This document shows, in pieces, positions 17,601-25,407 of a stretch of DNA of 28,519 bases. Location of the stretch: NCBI GenBank assembly GCA_948806215.1, contig CAQIDI010000013.1:1-28519 (forward strand). The letters are read 5' to 3'. The notes beneath the pieces are model-generated. The model did no database searches. It was not told the DNA's origin and saw only the letters and a list, made by a program, of their open reading frames with translations. The number at the start of each line of letters is the position of its first letter. Position 1 is the stretch's first letter. The DNA is from an uncultured Eubacteriales bacterium (GTDB lineage Bacteria > Bacillota > Clostridia > Christensenellales > UBA1242). A program made the position numbers and the translations under genes.

Positions 17601-18710
17601 ATGCGTGATTACGAAGTTTTAGCACATAACCTAATTAACAACTCGGTAAAGCTTAAAGCCAACGAAAAAGTTTTAATTGAATATTCTGATGTTGACGATG
17701 ATTTTTTAATTGCCTTGCAAAACGAAGCCTTTAAAGTAAAAGGTATGCCTTTTTTTAAAAATATTAACAGGGAACTTAGGCGAGTTACATTAGAAAGGGG
17801 AGATGATAAACTTTTTGAGTTAATGGCTAGTTTTGATGAAAAGCTATATTCTAGTATGGATGCAATAATACTTGTGCGTGGCGAACATAATATGTTTGAT
17901 TATGCATATGTTCCGCCAAAGAATTTAAAAAGTTTTGATGCATTTTATAATAACAAAATTCATATGCAAATAAGATTAAAAAAGCGTTGGGTGTTACTAA
18001 AATATCCAACTGCTAGTTTTGCTCAAAGCAGTGCAATGCCAACTCGCGATTTTAGAGAGTATTTTTATAAAATTTGCAATTTAGATTATGGTAAGCTATG
18101 CAAGGCAATGGATGGGTTAAAAGCTTTAATGGAAAAAACCGATAAAGTTAAAATTGAGGGGCCAAACACCAATTTAACCTTTAGCATTAAAGGAATGCCT
18201 GCAATTAAATGTTGTGGAGAATGCAATATTCCCGATGGCGAAATATACACCGCACCAATTAAAAATAGCATTAACGGAAAAATTAGTTTTAACATTCCAG
18301 CAATGTATAACGGAATAAAACACGAAAACATTGTGCTAGAGTTTAAAGATGGAAAAGTTATTAAGGCAAGTGGTAATTATAGTAAAGAATTAAATCAAAT
18401 AGTTAACACCGATAGTGGGTCTTGTTATGTTGGCGAATTTGCTTTTGGTGTTAACCCATATGTTACCTATAGTTTAAACGATATTTTGTTTGATGAAAAA
18501 ATGGGTGGCAGTATTCATATGGCACTAGGAAATGCCTACGACGATTGTTTTAATGGAAATGTTAGCGTTGTTCACTGGGATTTAATATTAAATCAAATGC
18601 CAGATTTTGGTGGCGGTTCAATATATTTTGATGAGGTTAAAATAAGGGAGAATGGTAGGTTTATCTTACCCGAATTAGTTGCTTTAAATCCTGAAAATGT
18701 ATTAAACTAA
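17601..18710 (+). CDS. M29-family metallo-aminopeptidase (AmpS/PepS type)
   Basis: Removes N-terminal residues from peptides in the cytoplasm, using a two-metal centre. Conserved M29 elements appear in order: PDGEIYTAP with Glu214, VGEFAFGVNP with Glu279, GGSIHMALGNAY with His306, and VVHWDL with His325 and Asp327. The N-terminal domain (about 1-180) follows the usual AmpS fold pattern. At 369 residues it is somewhat shorter than the typical 400-410. AAGGAG precedes the ATG. It lies 26 nt before the GAPDH start, so the two are probably co-transcribed, although their functions are unrelated. Confidence 0.88.
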   Translation: MRDYEVLAHNLINNSVKLKANEKVLIEYSDVDDDFLIALQNEAFKVKGMPFFKNINRELRRVTLERGDDKLFELMASFDEKLYSSMDAIILVRGEHNMFDYAYVPPKNLKSFDAFYNNKIHMQIRLKKRWVLLKYPTASFAQSSAMPTRDFREYFYKICNLDYGKLCKAMDGLKALMEKTDKVKIEGPNTNLTFSIKGMPAIKCCGECNIPDGEIYTAPIKNSINGKISFNIPAMYNGIKHENIVLEFKDGKVIKASGNYSKELNQIVNTDSGSCYVGEFAFGVNPYVTYSLNDILFDEKMGGSIHMALGNAYDDCFNGNVSVVHWDLILNQMPDFGGGSIYFDEVKIRENGRFILPELVALNPENVLN

Positions 18711-18736
18711 TAATAGAAAATATATTGGAGGAAAAA

Positions 18737-19759
18737 ATGAAAGATAAAACTATAAAAATTGGTATTAACGGATTTGGAAGAATTGGAAGAATTATTTTAA
18801 GATTAACAAAAAACTTCCCAAACATTAAGGTTGTTGCTATTAACGACCCATTCACAGATATTGAGTATGCTAAATATATGTTAACCTACGATACTGTTCA
18901 CGGAATTTACGATGGAACAGTGGAAGTTAAAAATGGTAACTTAGTTGTTGATGGAAACCCTATTAAGTTTTTTGCTGAAATGAATCCTGAAAACATTGAT
19001 TGGAAAGGTGCTGGTGCAGAATATATTTGCGAAGCAACTGGTAAATTCACTAAAGGCGAAGATGCTAAAAAGCACTTAAAAGGTGGGGCTAAAAAAGTTA
19101 TTATAACCGCACCTGGTAAAGAAGTTCCAATGTTTGTTTATGGTGTTAACCACGATAAATATCGTAAAACTATGGAAGTTGTTTCAAATGCTAGTTGTAC
19201 AACAAACTGCTTAGCACCATTAGCAAAAGTGTTAAACGATGTTTATGGAATTGAAGAAGGTTTAATGACAACTGTTCACTCGGTAACTGCTACACAGTTA
19301 ACAGTTGATGGTTCAAGCAAAAAAGATTGGCGTGGTGGCAGAGCAGCATATGATAATATGATTCCTTCTTCAACTGGTGCTGCAAAAGCTGTTGGCGAAG
19401 TTATTCCTGAACTTAAAGGAAAATTAACAGGTGTTAGTGTTAGAGTTCCGACCACCGATGTGTCATTAGTTGATTTAACAGTAAAACTAAAAAAAGAAAC
19501 AACCTACGAGGATATTGTTAAAAACATTAAAGCATATTCTAAAAAACAATTAAAAGATGTTTTAGGTTACACCGAAGAACCTTTAGTTTCCTCCGATTTT
19601 ATAGGTAACACTCACGGTTGTGTTTTTGATGTTAAAGCTGGCGTTACAACAGGCCCAAAATTCTTTAAACTATTTGCTTGGTACGATAACGAACTTGGCT
19701 ATTCAACTCAAACACTTCGTTTAATAGAATATATGCACAAAGTTGATAATAAAAAATAA
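18737..19759 (+). CDS. gap: Glyceraldehyde-3-phosphate dehydrogenase
   Basis: Oxidises glyceraldehyde 3-phosphate to 1,3-bisphosphoglycerate with NAD in glycolysis; a cytoplasmic tetramer. I place the start at the ATG at 18737: the reading frame extends to a TTG at 18725, but GGAGG at 18727-18731 overlaps that codon and is well placed for the ATG. From there the protein has 340 residues, the normal length. It shows NGFGRIGR (11-18) for NAD binding, an NDP motif near 36-38 suggesting NAD preference, the catalytic ASCTTNCLAP with Cys154, HSVTATQ with His181, and RGGRAA and SSTGAAKAVG phosphate-site segments. It is a complete and ordinary enzyme. Confidence 0.97.
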   Translation: MKDKTIKIGINGFGRIGRIILRLTKNFPNIKVVAINDPFTDIEYAKYMLTYDTVHGIYDGTVEVKNGNLVVDGNPIKFFAEMNPENIDWKGAGAEYICEATGKFTKGEDAKKHLKGGAKKVIITAPGKEVPMFVYGVNHDKYRKTMEVVSNASCTTNCLAPLAKVLNDVYGIEEGLMTTVHSVTATQLTVDGSSKKDWRGGRAAYDNMIPSSTGAAKAVGEVIPELKGKLTGVSVRVPTTDVSLVDLTVKLKKETTYEDIVKNIKAYSKKQLKDVLGYTEEPLVSSDFIGNTHGCVFDVKAGVTTGPKFFKLFAWYDNELGYSTQTLRLIEYMHKVDNKK

Positions 19760-19764
19760 ACTTA

Positions 19765-19804
19765 AAAAAACAAGAGCACTGTTATAGTACTCTTGTTTTT
19801 TTAG
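19765..19804. terminator. Bidirectional terminator between gap and the CYTH gene
   Basis: AACAAGAG pairs with CTCTTGTT, and after one mismatch ACT pairs with AGT around GTTAT. It is flanked by A-runs and T-runs, so it can work on both strands. The stem overlaps the last codons of the CYTH gene. Confidence 0.9.
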
Positions 19805-20387
19805 TTTTTTCGTGTAACATTTCTGCTTTTTTAACCGAAAAATCGTTGCCTAGGTTAAAGCCCAAATTTAAAGCATCAGCTTTTAAAATTTCTATTTTTT
19901 GAGTTGGTGTTAAATTTTTTATTGAATCATATTCTTCAATTTCTAAAAAGCAACCATTTAATCCTTCAACAGTGCCAACTATTAAAGTTTTTTCTCCAAG
20001 TTTATAAAAAGCATTGGTTTGTTTTAAACTTAACCAGTTATTTAGTTTTGCTAAATTCAAAATTTTAATTGTGTTTTCGGGATTATCAATTTTTGTTGAA
20101 ACTTTTTCTTCCGAAATAACAGTGCCTTTAATATCAAAGGTTTTGTTTTTAAATAATAGCATACTTGTTTTTTGTGGGCTAGATTTTGTGTGATAAGACC
20201 TAACAATTATACTTGAATCTAATAACTTTTGATAGCTTGCGGTGTTTGATTCGTTTTTATTTAAAGTTGTAAAGTAATAATCGTTACCATTAAATTCTTC
20301 GGTTTCGGTGTATCCAAGCAAAGTTAATTTTTTCTTAAGGTTATTAATTTGTTCAAAAACTTGAACAGTTATTTCTGTTTGAGCCAT
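19782..20387 (-). CDS. CYTH-domain protein (class IV adenylate cyclase/triphosphatase fold)
   Basis: 201 residues. The CYTH tunnel fold is suggested by an N-terminal Glu-rich strand (EITVQV at 5-10), VRSY at 62-65, LLFK at 77-80, SEEK at 92-95 and EIEEYD at 149-154, in the order usual for CyaB/thiamine-triphosphatase-like proteins. The first motif, normally Glu-x-Glu-x-Lys, is degenerate: only the first Glu is clear. Activity is therefore uncertain; class IV adenylate cyclase, inorganic triphosphatase, or a phosphate-ligand sensor are all possible. AAGGAG lies before the ATG. It is transcribed alone from a near-consensus promoter, convergent to gap. Confidence 0.65.
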   Translation of the reverse strand: MAQTEITVQVFEQINNLKKKLTLLGYTETEEFNGNDYYFTTLNKNESNTASYQKLLDSSIIVRSYHTKSSPQKTSMLLFKNKTFDIKGTVISEEKVSTKIDNPENTIKILNLAKLNNWLSLKQTNAFYKLGEKTLIVGTVEGLNGCFLEIEEYDSIKNLTPTQKIEILKADALNLGFNLGNDFSVKKAEMLHEKTKKTRVL

Positions 20388-20410
20388 AATATTTTCTCCT
20401 TTATAAATTA

Positions 20411-20439
20411 ATTATACAATTAACTAAGTTATAAGTCAA
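20411..20439 (-). promoter_or_regulatory. Near-consensus promoter of the CYTH gene
   Basis: On the minus strand TTGACT (20434-20439), a 17-bp spacer, then TATAAT (20411-20416). Confidence 0.85.
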
Positions 20440-20482
20440 ATTTAATAATATTAGGCTAAGTATAACAAAACTTGTTTTTCTA

Positions 20483-20512
20483 TTGTAACAAATATGTTTT
20501 TTGTTATATACT
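20483..20512 (+). promoter_or_regulatory. Promoter of the TM2-mnmA operon
   Basis: TTGTAA (20483-20488), an 18-bp spacer and TATACT (20507-20512). It leaves a short leader with TAGGAG before the ATG at 20536. Confidence 0.55.
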
Positions 20513-20535
20513 AATTGTAATTTAGGAGATAAGTT

Positions 20536-21036
20536 ATGGAATGTCCAGTTTGTGGCGCAAAAATGGTTGATGATAAAATATGTAAATATTGCGGAACAAC
20601 CAATGCTCAAGTTTTAGGCGCTAGTAATTTAAAAGCAAAGCAAGCATTAAAGCAAGGTAATAAACAAGATGTTTGTTATTCTAAAACTATGCCTAGCGAT
20701 GTTGATAAAACAAAATTAATGTTATTAACAGTTTTTTTAGGCTATGCAGGTGCAGGAAACTTTTATGTTGGAAAAACAGTAAAAGCTTGGGTTAACTTGG
20801 TTAGTTTTGTTTTAGGTTTAACCATAAGCATTTTTTTGTTTATTGGCGATAAACTTAATTGGGGAGTGGAAGTTTGGTTACAATTAGCACTCGACTTTGT
20901 TTGCATATTTGCCGCCATCTCGCTTATGATGTGGTTTTTTGATATTGTTGCGTTATTGTTTAAACGATATAAAGTTCCAGTTGTGTTAGGCGAAGACGAA
21001 GTTAAAACCAAAGTTAGAGCTAAAAGGAGAAAATAA
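20536..21036 (+). CDS. Zinc-ribbon plus TM2-domain membrane protein
   Basis: 166 residues. An N-terminal zinc ribbon (CPVC at 3-6, CKYC at 16-19) is followed by a linker and a TM2 domain: LLTVFLGYAGAGNFYVGK and hydrophobic helices spread over about 60-150, with a basic C-terminus (VRAKRRK). TM2 proteins are small membrane proteins of poorly defined function. The stop codon overlaps the mnmA start by one base (TAATG), so translation is probably coupled, but no functional link between the two is known to me. Confidence 0.8.
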   Translation: MECPVCGAKMVDDKICKYCGTTNAQVLGASNLKAKQALKQGNKQDVCYSKTMPSDVDKTKLMLLTVFLGYAGAGNFYVGKTVKAWVNLVSFVLGLTISIFLFIGDKLNWGVEVWLQLALDFVCIFAAISLMMWFFDIVALLFKRYKVPVVLGEDEVKTKVRAKRRK

Positions 21037-22121
21037 TGAAAACAGTTGTTGTTGGAATGAGTGGTGGCGTGGATTCTTCGGTAACAGCAGCATTACTGAA
21101 AGAACAAGGCTATAATGTTATTGGCTTGTTTATGCATAACTGGGAAGAAGATGATGAAGATGGTTGTTGCACAGCTGTTTCGGATTATGAAGATGTTAAA
21201 CGAGTTTGTAATAAATTAGATATTCCGTATTACTCGGTTAACTTTGCAAAAGAATATCGTGAAAGAGTTTTTAGTTATTTCTTGGCGGAATATAGTGCAG
21301 GCAGAACACCTAATCCCGATGTGCTATGCAATAGGGAAATTAAGTTTGGACCATTTTTAGAATATGCATTAAAACTTGGAGCAGATTATATTGCAACAGG
21401 GCACTATTGCGATATTGAACACAAAAATGGTGTGCATTACCTATTAAAAGCAGCCGACCAAAATAAGGATCAAACCTATTTTTTAAATCAACTTAATCAA
21501 TCACAATTAGAGCGTGTTTTGTTTCCACTTGGAAAACTTCAAAAACCAGAAGTTAGACGTATTGCTAATAAATATGGCTTTAGCACTGCCGATAAAAAAG
21601 ATAGCACTGGCATTTGCTTTATTGGAGAACGAAAGTTTAGAGAGTTTTTAAAAAACTTTATACCTGCCAAAGCCGGAAAAATTGTGGATTTAGAAGGCAA
21701 TGTTGTTGGAGAACACGAAGGCGTTATGTATTACACTTTGGGACAACGCAGGGGGCTAAACCTAGGTGGTATTAGCGGAACTAATGGTGGCAGATGGTTT
21801 GTTGTTGATAAAGATGTTAAGAAAAATTTATTAATTGTTAGTCACGGCGATGAAACTCCGCTATATTCGGTTAGCCTAGAAGCAAGCACCATTAATTGGA
21901 TACCAAATGTGCCAACCGAAAAAACTTTTGAATGTTATGCTAAATTTAGATATCGCCAACCAGAACAAAAAGTTAAAGTTACAATATTAAATAATTTAGT
22001 TAAAGTTGATTTTTTTGAACCACAACGAGCAGTAACTCCGGGGCAGTTTGTTGTTTTTTATAACAACAATATGTGCTTAGGTGGCGGAATTATTGAAAAG
22101 GTTAATAAAAAAGTTGACTAG
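21036..22121 (+). CDS. mnmA: tRNA-specific 2-thiouridylase MnmA
   Basis: Inserts sulfur at C2 of the wobble uridine of Lys, Glu and Gln tRNAs, using ATP and a persulfide relay in the cytoplasm. It shows the PP-loop SGGVDSS (9-15), HNW near 34-36, the catalytic NPDVLCNR with Cys98, TGHY near 121-124, and STGICFIGERKFREFL with the second cysteine Cys194, followed by the C-terminal beta-barrel domain (GQRRGL, FRYRQPE, RAVTPGQ). Length 361 is normal. AGGAG within the upstream gene's end provides the ribosome site. The final codons also form the -35 box of the riboswitch promoter. Confidence 0.96.
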   Translation: MKTVVVGMSGGVDSSVTAALLKEQGYNVIGLFMHNWEEDDEDGCCTAVSDYEDVKRVCNKLDIPYYSVNFAKEYRERVFSYFLAEYSAGRTPNPDVLCNREIKFGPFLEYALKLGADYIATGHYCDIEHKNGVHYLLKAADQNKDQTYFLNQLNQSQLERVLFPLGKLQKPEVRRIANKYGFSTADKKDSTGICFIGERKFREFLKNFIPAKAGKIVDLEGNVVGEHEGVMYYTLGQRRGLNLGGISGTNGGRWFVVDKDVKKNLLIVSHGDETPLYSVSLEASTINWIPNVPTEKTFECYAKFRYRQPEQKVKVTILNNLVKVDFFEPQRAVTPGQFVVFYNNNMCLGGGIIEKVNKKVD

Positions 22122-22142
22122 CTAATTGTTTTGATTTATTAT
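22114..22142 (+). promoter_or_regulatory. Promoter of the SAM riboswitch/metK transcript
   Basis: TTGACT (22114-22119), a 17-bp spacer, then TATTAT (22137-22142). The -35 box lies across the last codons and stop codon of mnmA. Transcription should start about 22149, at the 5' side of aptamer helix P1. Confidence 0.8.
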
Positions 22143-22146
22143 GTTA

Positions 22147-22284
22147 ATACCATAAAGAGTGTGCGAGGGACAGCCCCTTTGACCACACAGCAACCTGCAA
22201 AATTTTAAATGCAAGGTGCTAAAGGCTGAATGATGGGTAATAATTAATTAAATTAATAAGCCCATCTTTCGATGGGTTTTTTTT
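22147..22284 (+). promoter_or_regulatory. S-box-type SAM riboswitch upstream of metK
   Basis: Binds S-adenosylmethionine and ends metK transcription when SAM is abundant. Seen features: AAAGAG after P1, P2 GTGTG/CACAC (22159-22163, 22184-22188), GAGGGACAGCCCC, the invariant GCAACC, P3 ACCTGC with GCAAGGT (22193-22198, 22211-22217), then GGTGCTAA. P1 is TACCAT (22148-22153) with ATGGGTA (22233-22239), one base bulged. CAGCC in the P2 loop (22171-22175) can pair with GGCTG (22224-22228) as the expected pseudoknot. The distance from GGCTG to P1 leaves no room for a P4 hairpin, so this resembles the SAM-I/IV variant group rather than classic SAM-I. GATGGG at 22232-22237 can pair either with P1 or with the terminator strand CCCATC, which explains the switch. 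Confidence 0.88.
22261..22284 (+). terminator. Riboswitch-controlled terminator
   Basis: CCCATC, loop TTTC, GATGGG, then eight T. An antiterminator can form when the aptamer is unbound (see riboswitch). Confidence 0.92.
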
Positions 22285-22320
22285 ATTGTAAAAACTCTTT
22301 GTGGTAAAGGAGATAAAAAA

Positions 22321-23418
22321 ATGAAAAAAATAATTACAAGCGAAAGTGTTAATGTGGGGCATCCGGATAAAACCTGCGATGTTATTGCAGATTGTTTTTT
22401 AGATGCAGCGTTAGCCCAAGATGCCAATAGCCAAATGGCAGTGGAGTGTGCAATAAAAAACAATAAGCTATTTATTTATGGCGAAGCAACAACAAAGGCT
22501 AAAATAAACTATAATGGCATTGCAAAAAAAATTTTAAAGTATGTTGGCTACGATGCTTCAAAATTTAAAATAGTTAAAGAAATTTCTTGCCAATCGCCAG
22601 ATATAAACTCGGCAGTTGTTAAAAAGAAAGTTACCGCTAACGACCAAGGAATAATGTTTGGTTATGCCTGTAACGAAACAGACGAATGTTTACCACTAGG
22701 TTATGTTATTGCAAATAAGTTAATGGAACAATACGAAAAATTTAGATTAACAAACAAAAACTATTTTGCCGATGCAAAAAGTCAGGTTAGTGTAGAATAT
22801 GTTAATAATGTTCCTAAAAAAATAACCACAGTGTTACTTAGTGTTTCGCATAGCGATAGTGTTAGCGTTACTAAAGTTAGGGCAGATATTAAAAAATATG
22901 TGGTGGATAAAGTTCTTATTAAATATAACGCATATGTGGATAGTAGCATATGTTTGTTAATTAATGCTGGTGGCAAGTTTACAATTTGGGGTAGCTTTGC
23001 CGATAGTGGCTGCGTTGGTAGAAAAATTGTTGTTGATAGTTACGGCGGAGTTGCTCGAGTTGGTGGCGGTTGCTTTAGTTCGAAAAATGCAACAAAGGTT
23101 GATAGAAGTGCTGCATATTATTTAAGATATGTTGCAAAAAGTTTGGTTAGTGCAGGCTTGGTTGATAGGTGCGAATTAAACATAAGCTATGGTTTTGGAC
23201 TTAGCCAACCAATAAGTTTTAATATTGAAACTTTTGGAACAGAAAAAGTGGGGCTAGAAAAACTATATAAAATAGTTAATAACAACTTTAACTTTTTGCC
23301 AAGTAATATAATTAAGGAACTAGACTTGTTAAAACCAATCTATGCTAAAACTGCTTGCTATGGTCATTTTGGAAAACCCGATTATGCGTGGGAACAAGTT
23401 AAAAAATTAAAAATTTAA
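22321..23418 (+). CDS. metK: Divergent S-adenosylmethionine synthetase
   Basis: Makes SAM from methionine and ATP in the cytoplasm. Recognisable elements are SESVNVGHPDKTCD with the catalytic His/Asp/Lys, NDQGIMFGYA, the long GRKIVVDSYGG segment, FSSKNATKVDRSAAY with both catalytic lysines and the Asp, and the C-terminal YGHFGKPDYAWE. Several positions normally near-invariant differ: the GGPxGDAGLTGR block reads WGSFADSGCVGR, and ARHGGGAFSGKD reads ARVGGGCFSSKN. Length is 365 instead of about 380-400. The upstream SAM riboswitch strongly supports the assignment. AAGGAG precedes the ATG. Catalytic residues appear retained, so it is probably active but fast-evolving. Confidence 0.93.
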   Translation: MKKIITSESVNVGHPDKTCDVIADCFLDAALAQDANSQMAVECAIKNNKLFIYGEATTKAKINYNGIAKKILKYVGYDASKFKIVKEISCQSPDINSAVVKKKVTANDQGIMFGYACNETDECLPLGYVIANKLMEQYEKFRLTNKNYFADAKSQVSVEYVNNVPKKITTVLLSVSHSDSVSVTKVRADIKKYVVDKVLIKYNAYVDSSICLLINAGGKFTIWGSFADSGCVGRKIVVDSYGGVARVGGGCFSSKNATKVDRSAAYYLRYVAKSLVSAGLVDRCELNISYGFGLSQPISFNIETFGTEKVGLEKLYKIVNNNFNFLPSNIIKELDLLKPIYAKTACYGHFGKPDYAWEQVKKLKI

Positions 23419-23442
23419 AAAGAGTTTTTAAACTCTTTTTTG
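23417..23442 (+). terminator. Intrinsic terminator after metK
   Basis: AAAAGAGTTT, loop TT, AAACTCTTTTTT, directly after the stop codon. Confidence 0.9.
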
Positions 23443-23735
23443 TTTTATTTATATTAACTTAAAATTAATTGTTAATAATACTAAATGCAAAATAATAAAA
23501 CTATTACTTAGTGGTGTTGTTAACAAGCATAGACAAAAAATGTTTAGTAAGTGGCTATTGTTGTATCAATCAGACTATAGTTTAACATTTTGTTAATGCA
23601 ACCGTCATTCTGAACGAAACCGAAGAATCCAGCAATTTTTAGTTTTTGGTTTTAAAAAAATATTTTTTATTGCACTTTTACTTAAATAATTTTGTAACTA
23701 AATAAATTTAATTTATTTTTAATAATTGCAAATTA
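23443..23735. other. Intergenic region with no gene
   Basis: No convincing frame on either strand. It holds the dispersed-repeat copy at 23604-23630 and an imperfect inverted repeat (AAAATGTT near 23537 with AACATTTT near 23583). A small RNA or remnant of decayed sequence is possible but not supported by a promoter-terminator pair. Confidence 0.5.
23604..23630 (+). repeat. Dispersed intergenic repeat, copy A (GTCATTCTGA...AAGAATC)
   Basis: 27 bases starting GTCATTCTGAACGAA and ending GAAGAATCC. They share the ends and spacing of the copy at 25408-25434. ATTCT near the start can pair with AGAAT near the end. Short intergenic repeats with a GTCATTCTGAGCG...AAGAATC signature are seen in many bacterial genomes. 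Confidence 0.6.
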
Positions 23736-23744
23736 TGATATAAT
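23736..23744 (+). promoter_or_regulatory. Extended -10 promoter giving a leaderless yigZ transcript
   Basis: TGATATAAT is an extended -10 box, with only 6 nt between it and the ATG at 23751. No good -35 and no Shine-Dalgarno sequence are present. Confidence 0.6.
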
Positions 23745-23750
23745 AAAACT

Positions 23751-24371
23751 ATGGATAATTTTGTTAGCATTTTAAATAATAGCGAAATAAGTCTGGAAAT
23801 AAAAAAATCAAAATTTATTGGTTTTAGTTTTTTTATTGAAAACGAATTAGAAGCACAAAAAATTATTAGTAACTATTGCAAACAATTTGCCGATGCAACC
23901 CACGTTTGCTATGCCTATGTTTTAAATAGCATAGAAAAATGTTCCGATAATGGCGAACCAAGTGGAACAGCAGGAAAGCCAATGTTGGAAATAATAAAAA
24001 AAATGGAACTAAAAAATGTTTTAGTTATTGTTGTTAGATATTTTGGCGGTGTTAAACTTGGTGCAGGCGGATTAAATAGGGCTTATGGCGACACAGCAAA
24101 ACAAACTTTAGTAAGTTCTGGCAAAGCAGAATATAATGCTTGCAACAACTATAAGTTCACATTTAACTTGGGTGTTGAAGATAAAATGTTTAATAAGTTT
24201 TATTTAAACCAAGTTAATGTTAACTCTAAATACTATTCTAATTTAGCGGTTTACGAAGTTTCAATTTTTAAACAAGATTGTGCAAAAGTTTTAAACGATA
24301 TTAGCGAAACCGTTAAACGCAACAATTATTACACATTTTTAAATTCGAATTATATTAAAAAGGAAATTTAG
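23751..24371 (+). CDS. yigZ: YigZ/IMPACT (UPF0029) family protein
   Basis: 206 residues. The UPF0029 N-terminal domain is clear: EIKKSKFIGF, ATHVCYAYV, CSDNGEPSGTAGKPMLE and VVRYFGGVKLGAGGLNRAYGD. A shorter, more variable C-terminal domain (about 135-206) follows. The family is conserved across bacteria and related to eukaryotic IMPACT, with a proposed but unsettled role in translation or nucleic-acid binding. No ribosome site precedes the ATG, and a -10 box ends 6 nt before it, so translation is probably leaderless. recX follows after 2 nt. Confidence 0.92.
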   Translation: MDNFVSILNNSEISLEIKKSKFIGFSFFIENELEAQKIISNYCKQFADATHVCYAYVLNSIEKCSDNGEPSGTAGKPMLEIIKKMELKNVLVIVVRYFGGVKLGAGGLNRAYGDTAKQTLVSSGKAEYNACNNYKFTFNLGVEDKMFNKFYLNQVNVNSKYYSNLAVYEVSIFKQDCAKVLNDISETVKRNNYYTFLNSNYIKKEI

Positions 24372-24373
24372 TT

Positions 24374-25003
24374 TTGAGCATTATAACTAAAATAGAAGCA
24401 CAAAAAAAATATAAAGACAGAGTTAATGTTTATATCGATTATGAATATAGCCTTTCTATGAACTACGATTTGCTGCTTAAAAGCGGAATTAAAGTTAACG
24501 ACGAAGTTAACGAGGTTTTGCTTAACGAATTGGTGTTAGAAAACGAAAAGAGTTTGGCTCTTAGCAGGGCAAGCAAACTTTTGGGTAAAAACCTAAAAAC
24601 TGTTAAACAAATGAAGGACTATTTGTTTGATAAAGGCTATGGCCCAAAGGTGGTTGAATATTGTGTTAGCAAACTTAGCGAATATAATTACTTAAATGAT
24701 GAAAACTATGTTAACATCTATTTAAAAGGTGCAGTTAAAAAATATGGTAAGTATAAAATAGAAAACCAATTAAAATTAAAAGGTGTTCCTAAACATATTA
24801 TCGATAACGCACTTGAAAATTTAGAAGTTGATAATAATATTATTTTTGAACTATCAAAAAAATTTTTAAAAAACAAAGAAGTTAACAACGATAATCTAAA
24901 CAAACTTGTTAGGCATTTAACAAGCAAAGGTTATAGCTTTGATGATATTAAGCCTGTTGTTAATAGTTTAAGGAGAGAAAACGATGCACGGAATTGGGAT
25001 TGA
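24374..25003 (+). CDS. recX: Regulatory protein RecX
   Basis: Modulates RecA filaments in recombination and the SOS response. Starts at a TTG, the only sensible start because the N-terminus SIITKIEAQKKYKDRVNVYID aligns with the usual RecX beginning. AAGGA lies at 24360-24364, about 9 nt before the TTG and within the end of yigZ. Helical repeats typical of RecX follow, for example LKTVKQMKDYLFDKGYGPKV and YLNDENYVNIYLKGAVKKYG, then GVPKHIIDNAL. 209 residues is a normal length. The last 20 bases overlap acpS. recA itself is not in the window. Confidence 0.88.
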   Translation: MSIITKIEAQKKYKDRVNVYIDYEYSLSMNYDLLLKSGIKVNDEVNEVLLNELVLENEKSLALSRASKLLGKNLKTVKQMKDYLFDKGYGPKVVEYCVSKLSEYNYLNDENYVNIYLKGAVKKYGKYKIENQLKLKGVPKHIIDNALENLEVDNNIIFELSKKFLKNKEVNNDNLNKLVRHLTSKGYSFDDIKPVVNSLRRENDARNWD

Positions 25004-25349
25004 TTCGTTAGATATTGTTAGAATGCAACGATTGGTTGATAACGAACGCTTTTTGTTGCAATATTTCACAAAATACGAAGTTGAATATTGCAATAAAACC
25101 GTTAATAGAACAATGCGTATGGCAGGAATATATTGTGCCAAAGAAGCATTTGTTAAAGCTTTAGGAATTGGTATTGGTGGCGGAATTCCGCTTAACGAAA
25201 TAGAAGTTAAACATAAGAAAAATGGTAAACCTTTTATTAAACTTACCGATTCTGCTATGCGAATTGTTAATATTATGGGCTTTAAAGAAATTGATATTAA
25301 CATAACTCACACGCACTCGGTTAGCACTGCGGTTTGCTTGCTTTCTTAG
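24984..25349 (+). CDS. acpS: Holo-[acyl-carrier-protein] synthase
   Basis: Transfers phosphopantetheine from CoA to acyl carrier protein, activating fatty acid synthesis. The 121-residue protein has the family start GIGIDSLDIVRM with Asp7 and the CAKEAFVKALG motif with Glu54, the magnesium ligands; THTHSVSTAVCLL closes the fold. AGGAG at 24971-24975 is 8 nt before the ATG. The start lies inside recX in another frame (20-nt overlap), so translation is likely coupled. Confidence 0.95.
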   Translation: MHGIGIDSLDIVRMQRLVDNERFLLQYFTKYEVEYCNKTVNRTMRMAGIYCAKEAFVKALGIGIGGGIPLNEIEVKHKKNGKPFIKLTDSAMRIVNIMGFKEIDINITHTHSVSTAVCLLS

Positions 25350-25351
25350 TA

Positions 25352-25372
25352 AAAAATATTAGCAATATTTTT
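25352..25372 (+). terminator. Weak A/T-only hairpin after acpS
   Basis: AAAAATATT, loop AGC, AATATTTTT. The stem has no G:C pair, so it may be an inefficient terminator. Confidence 0.45.
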
Positions 25373-25407
25373 AATAGGGGTAGAGGCTAATTAATTATTA
25401 TTTTATT

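Noticed and set aside
18725..18736. Upstream TTG start for gap
   Set aside because: The codon overlaps the GGAGG ribosome site; the ATG at 18737 gives a normal GAPDH N-terminus.
20401..20610. 69-residue minus-strand frame overlapping the TM2 gene start
   Set aside because: It crosses the divergent promoter region and the real TM2 gene, with no ribosome site and no recognisable product.
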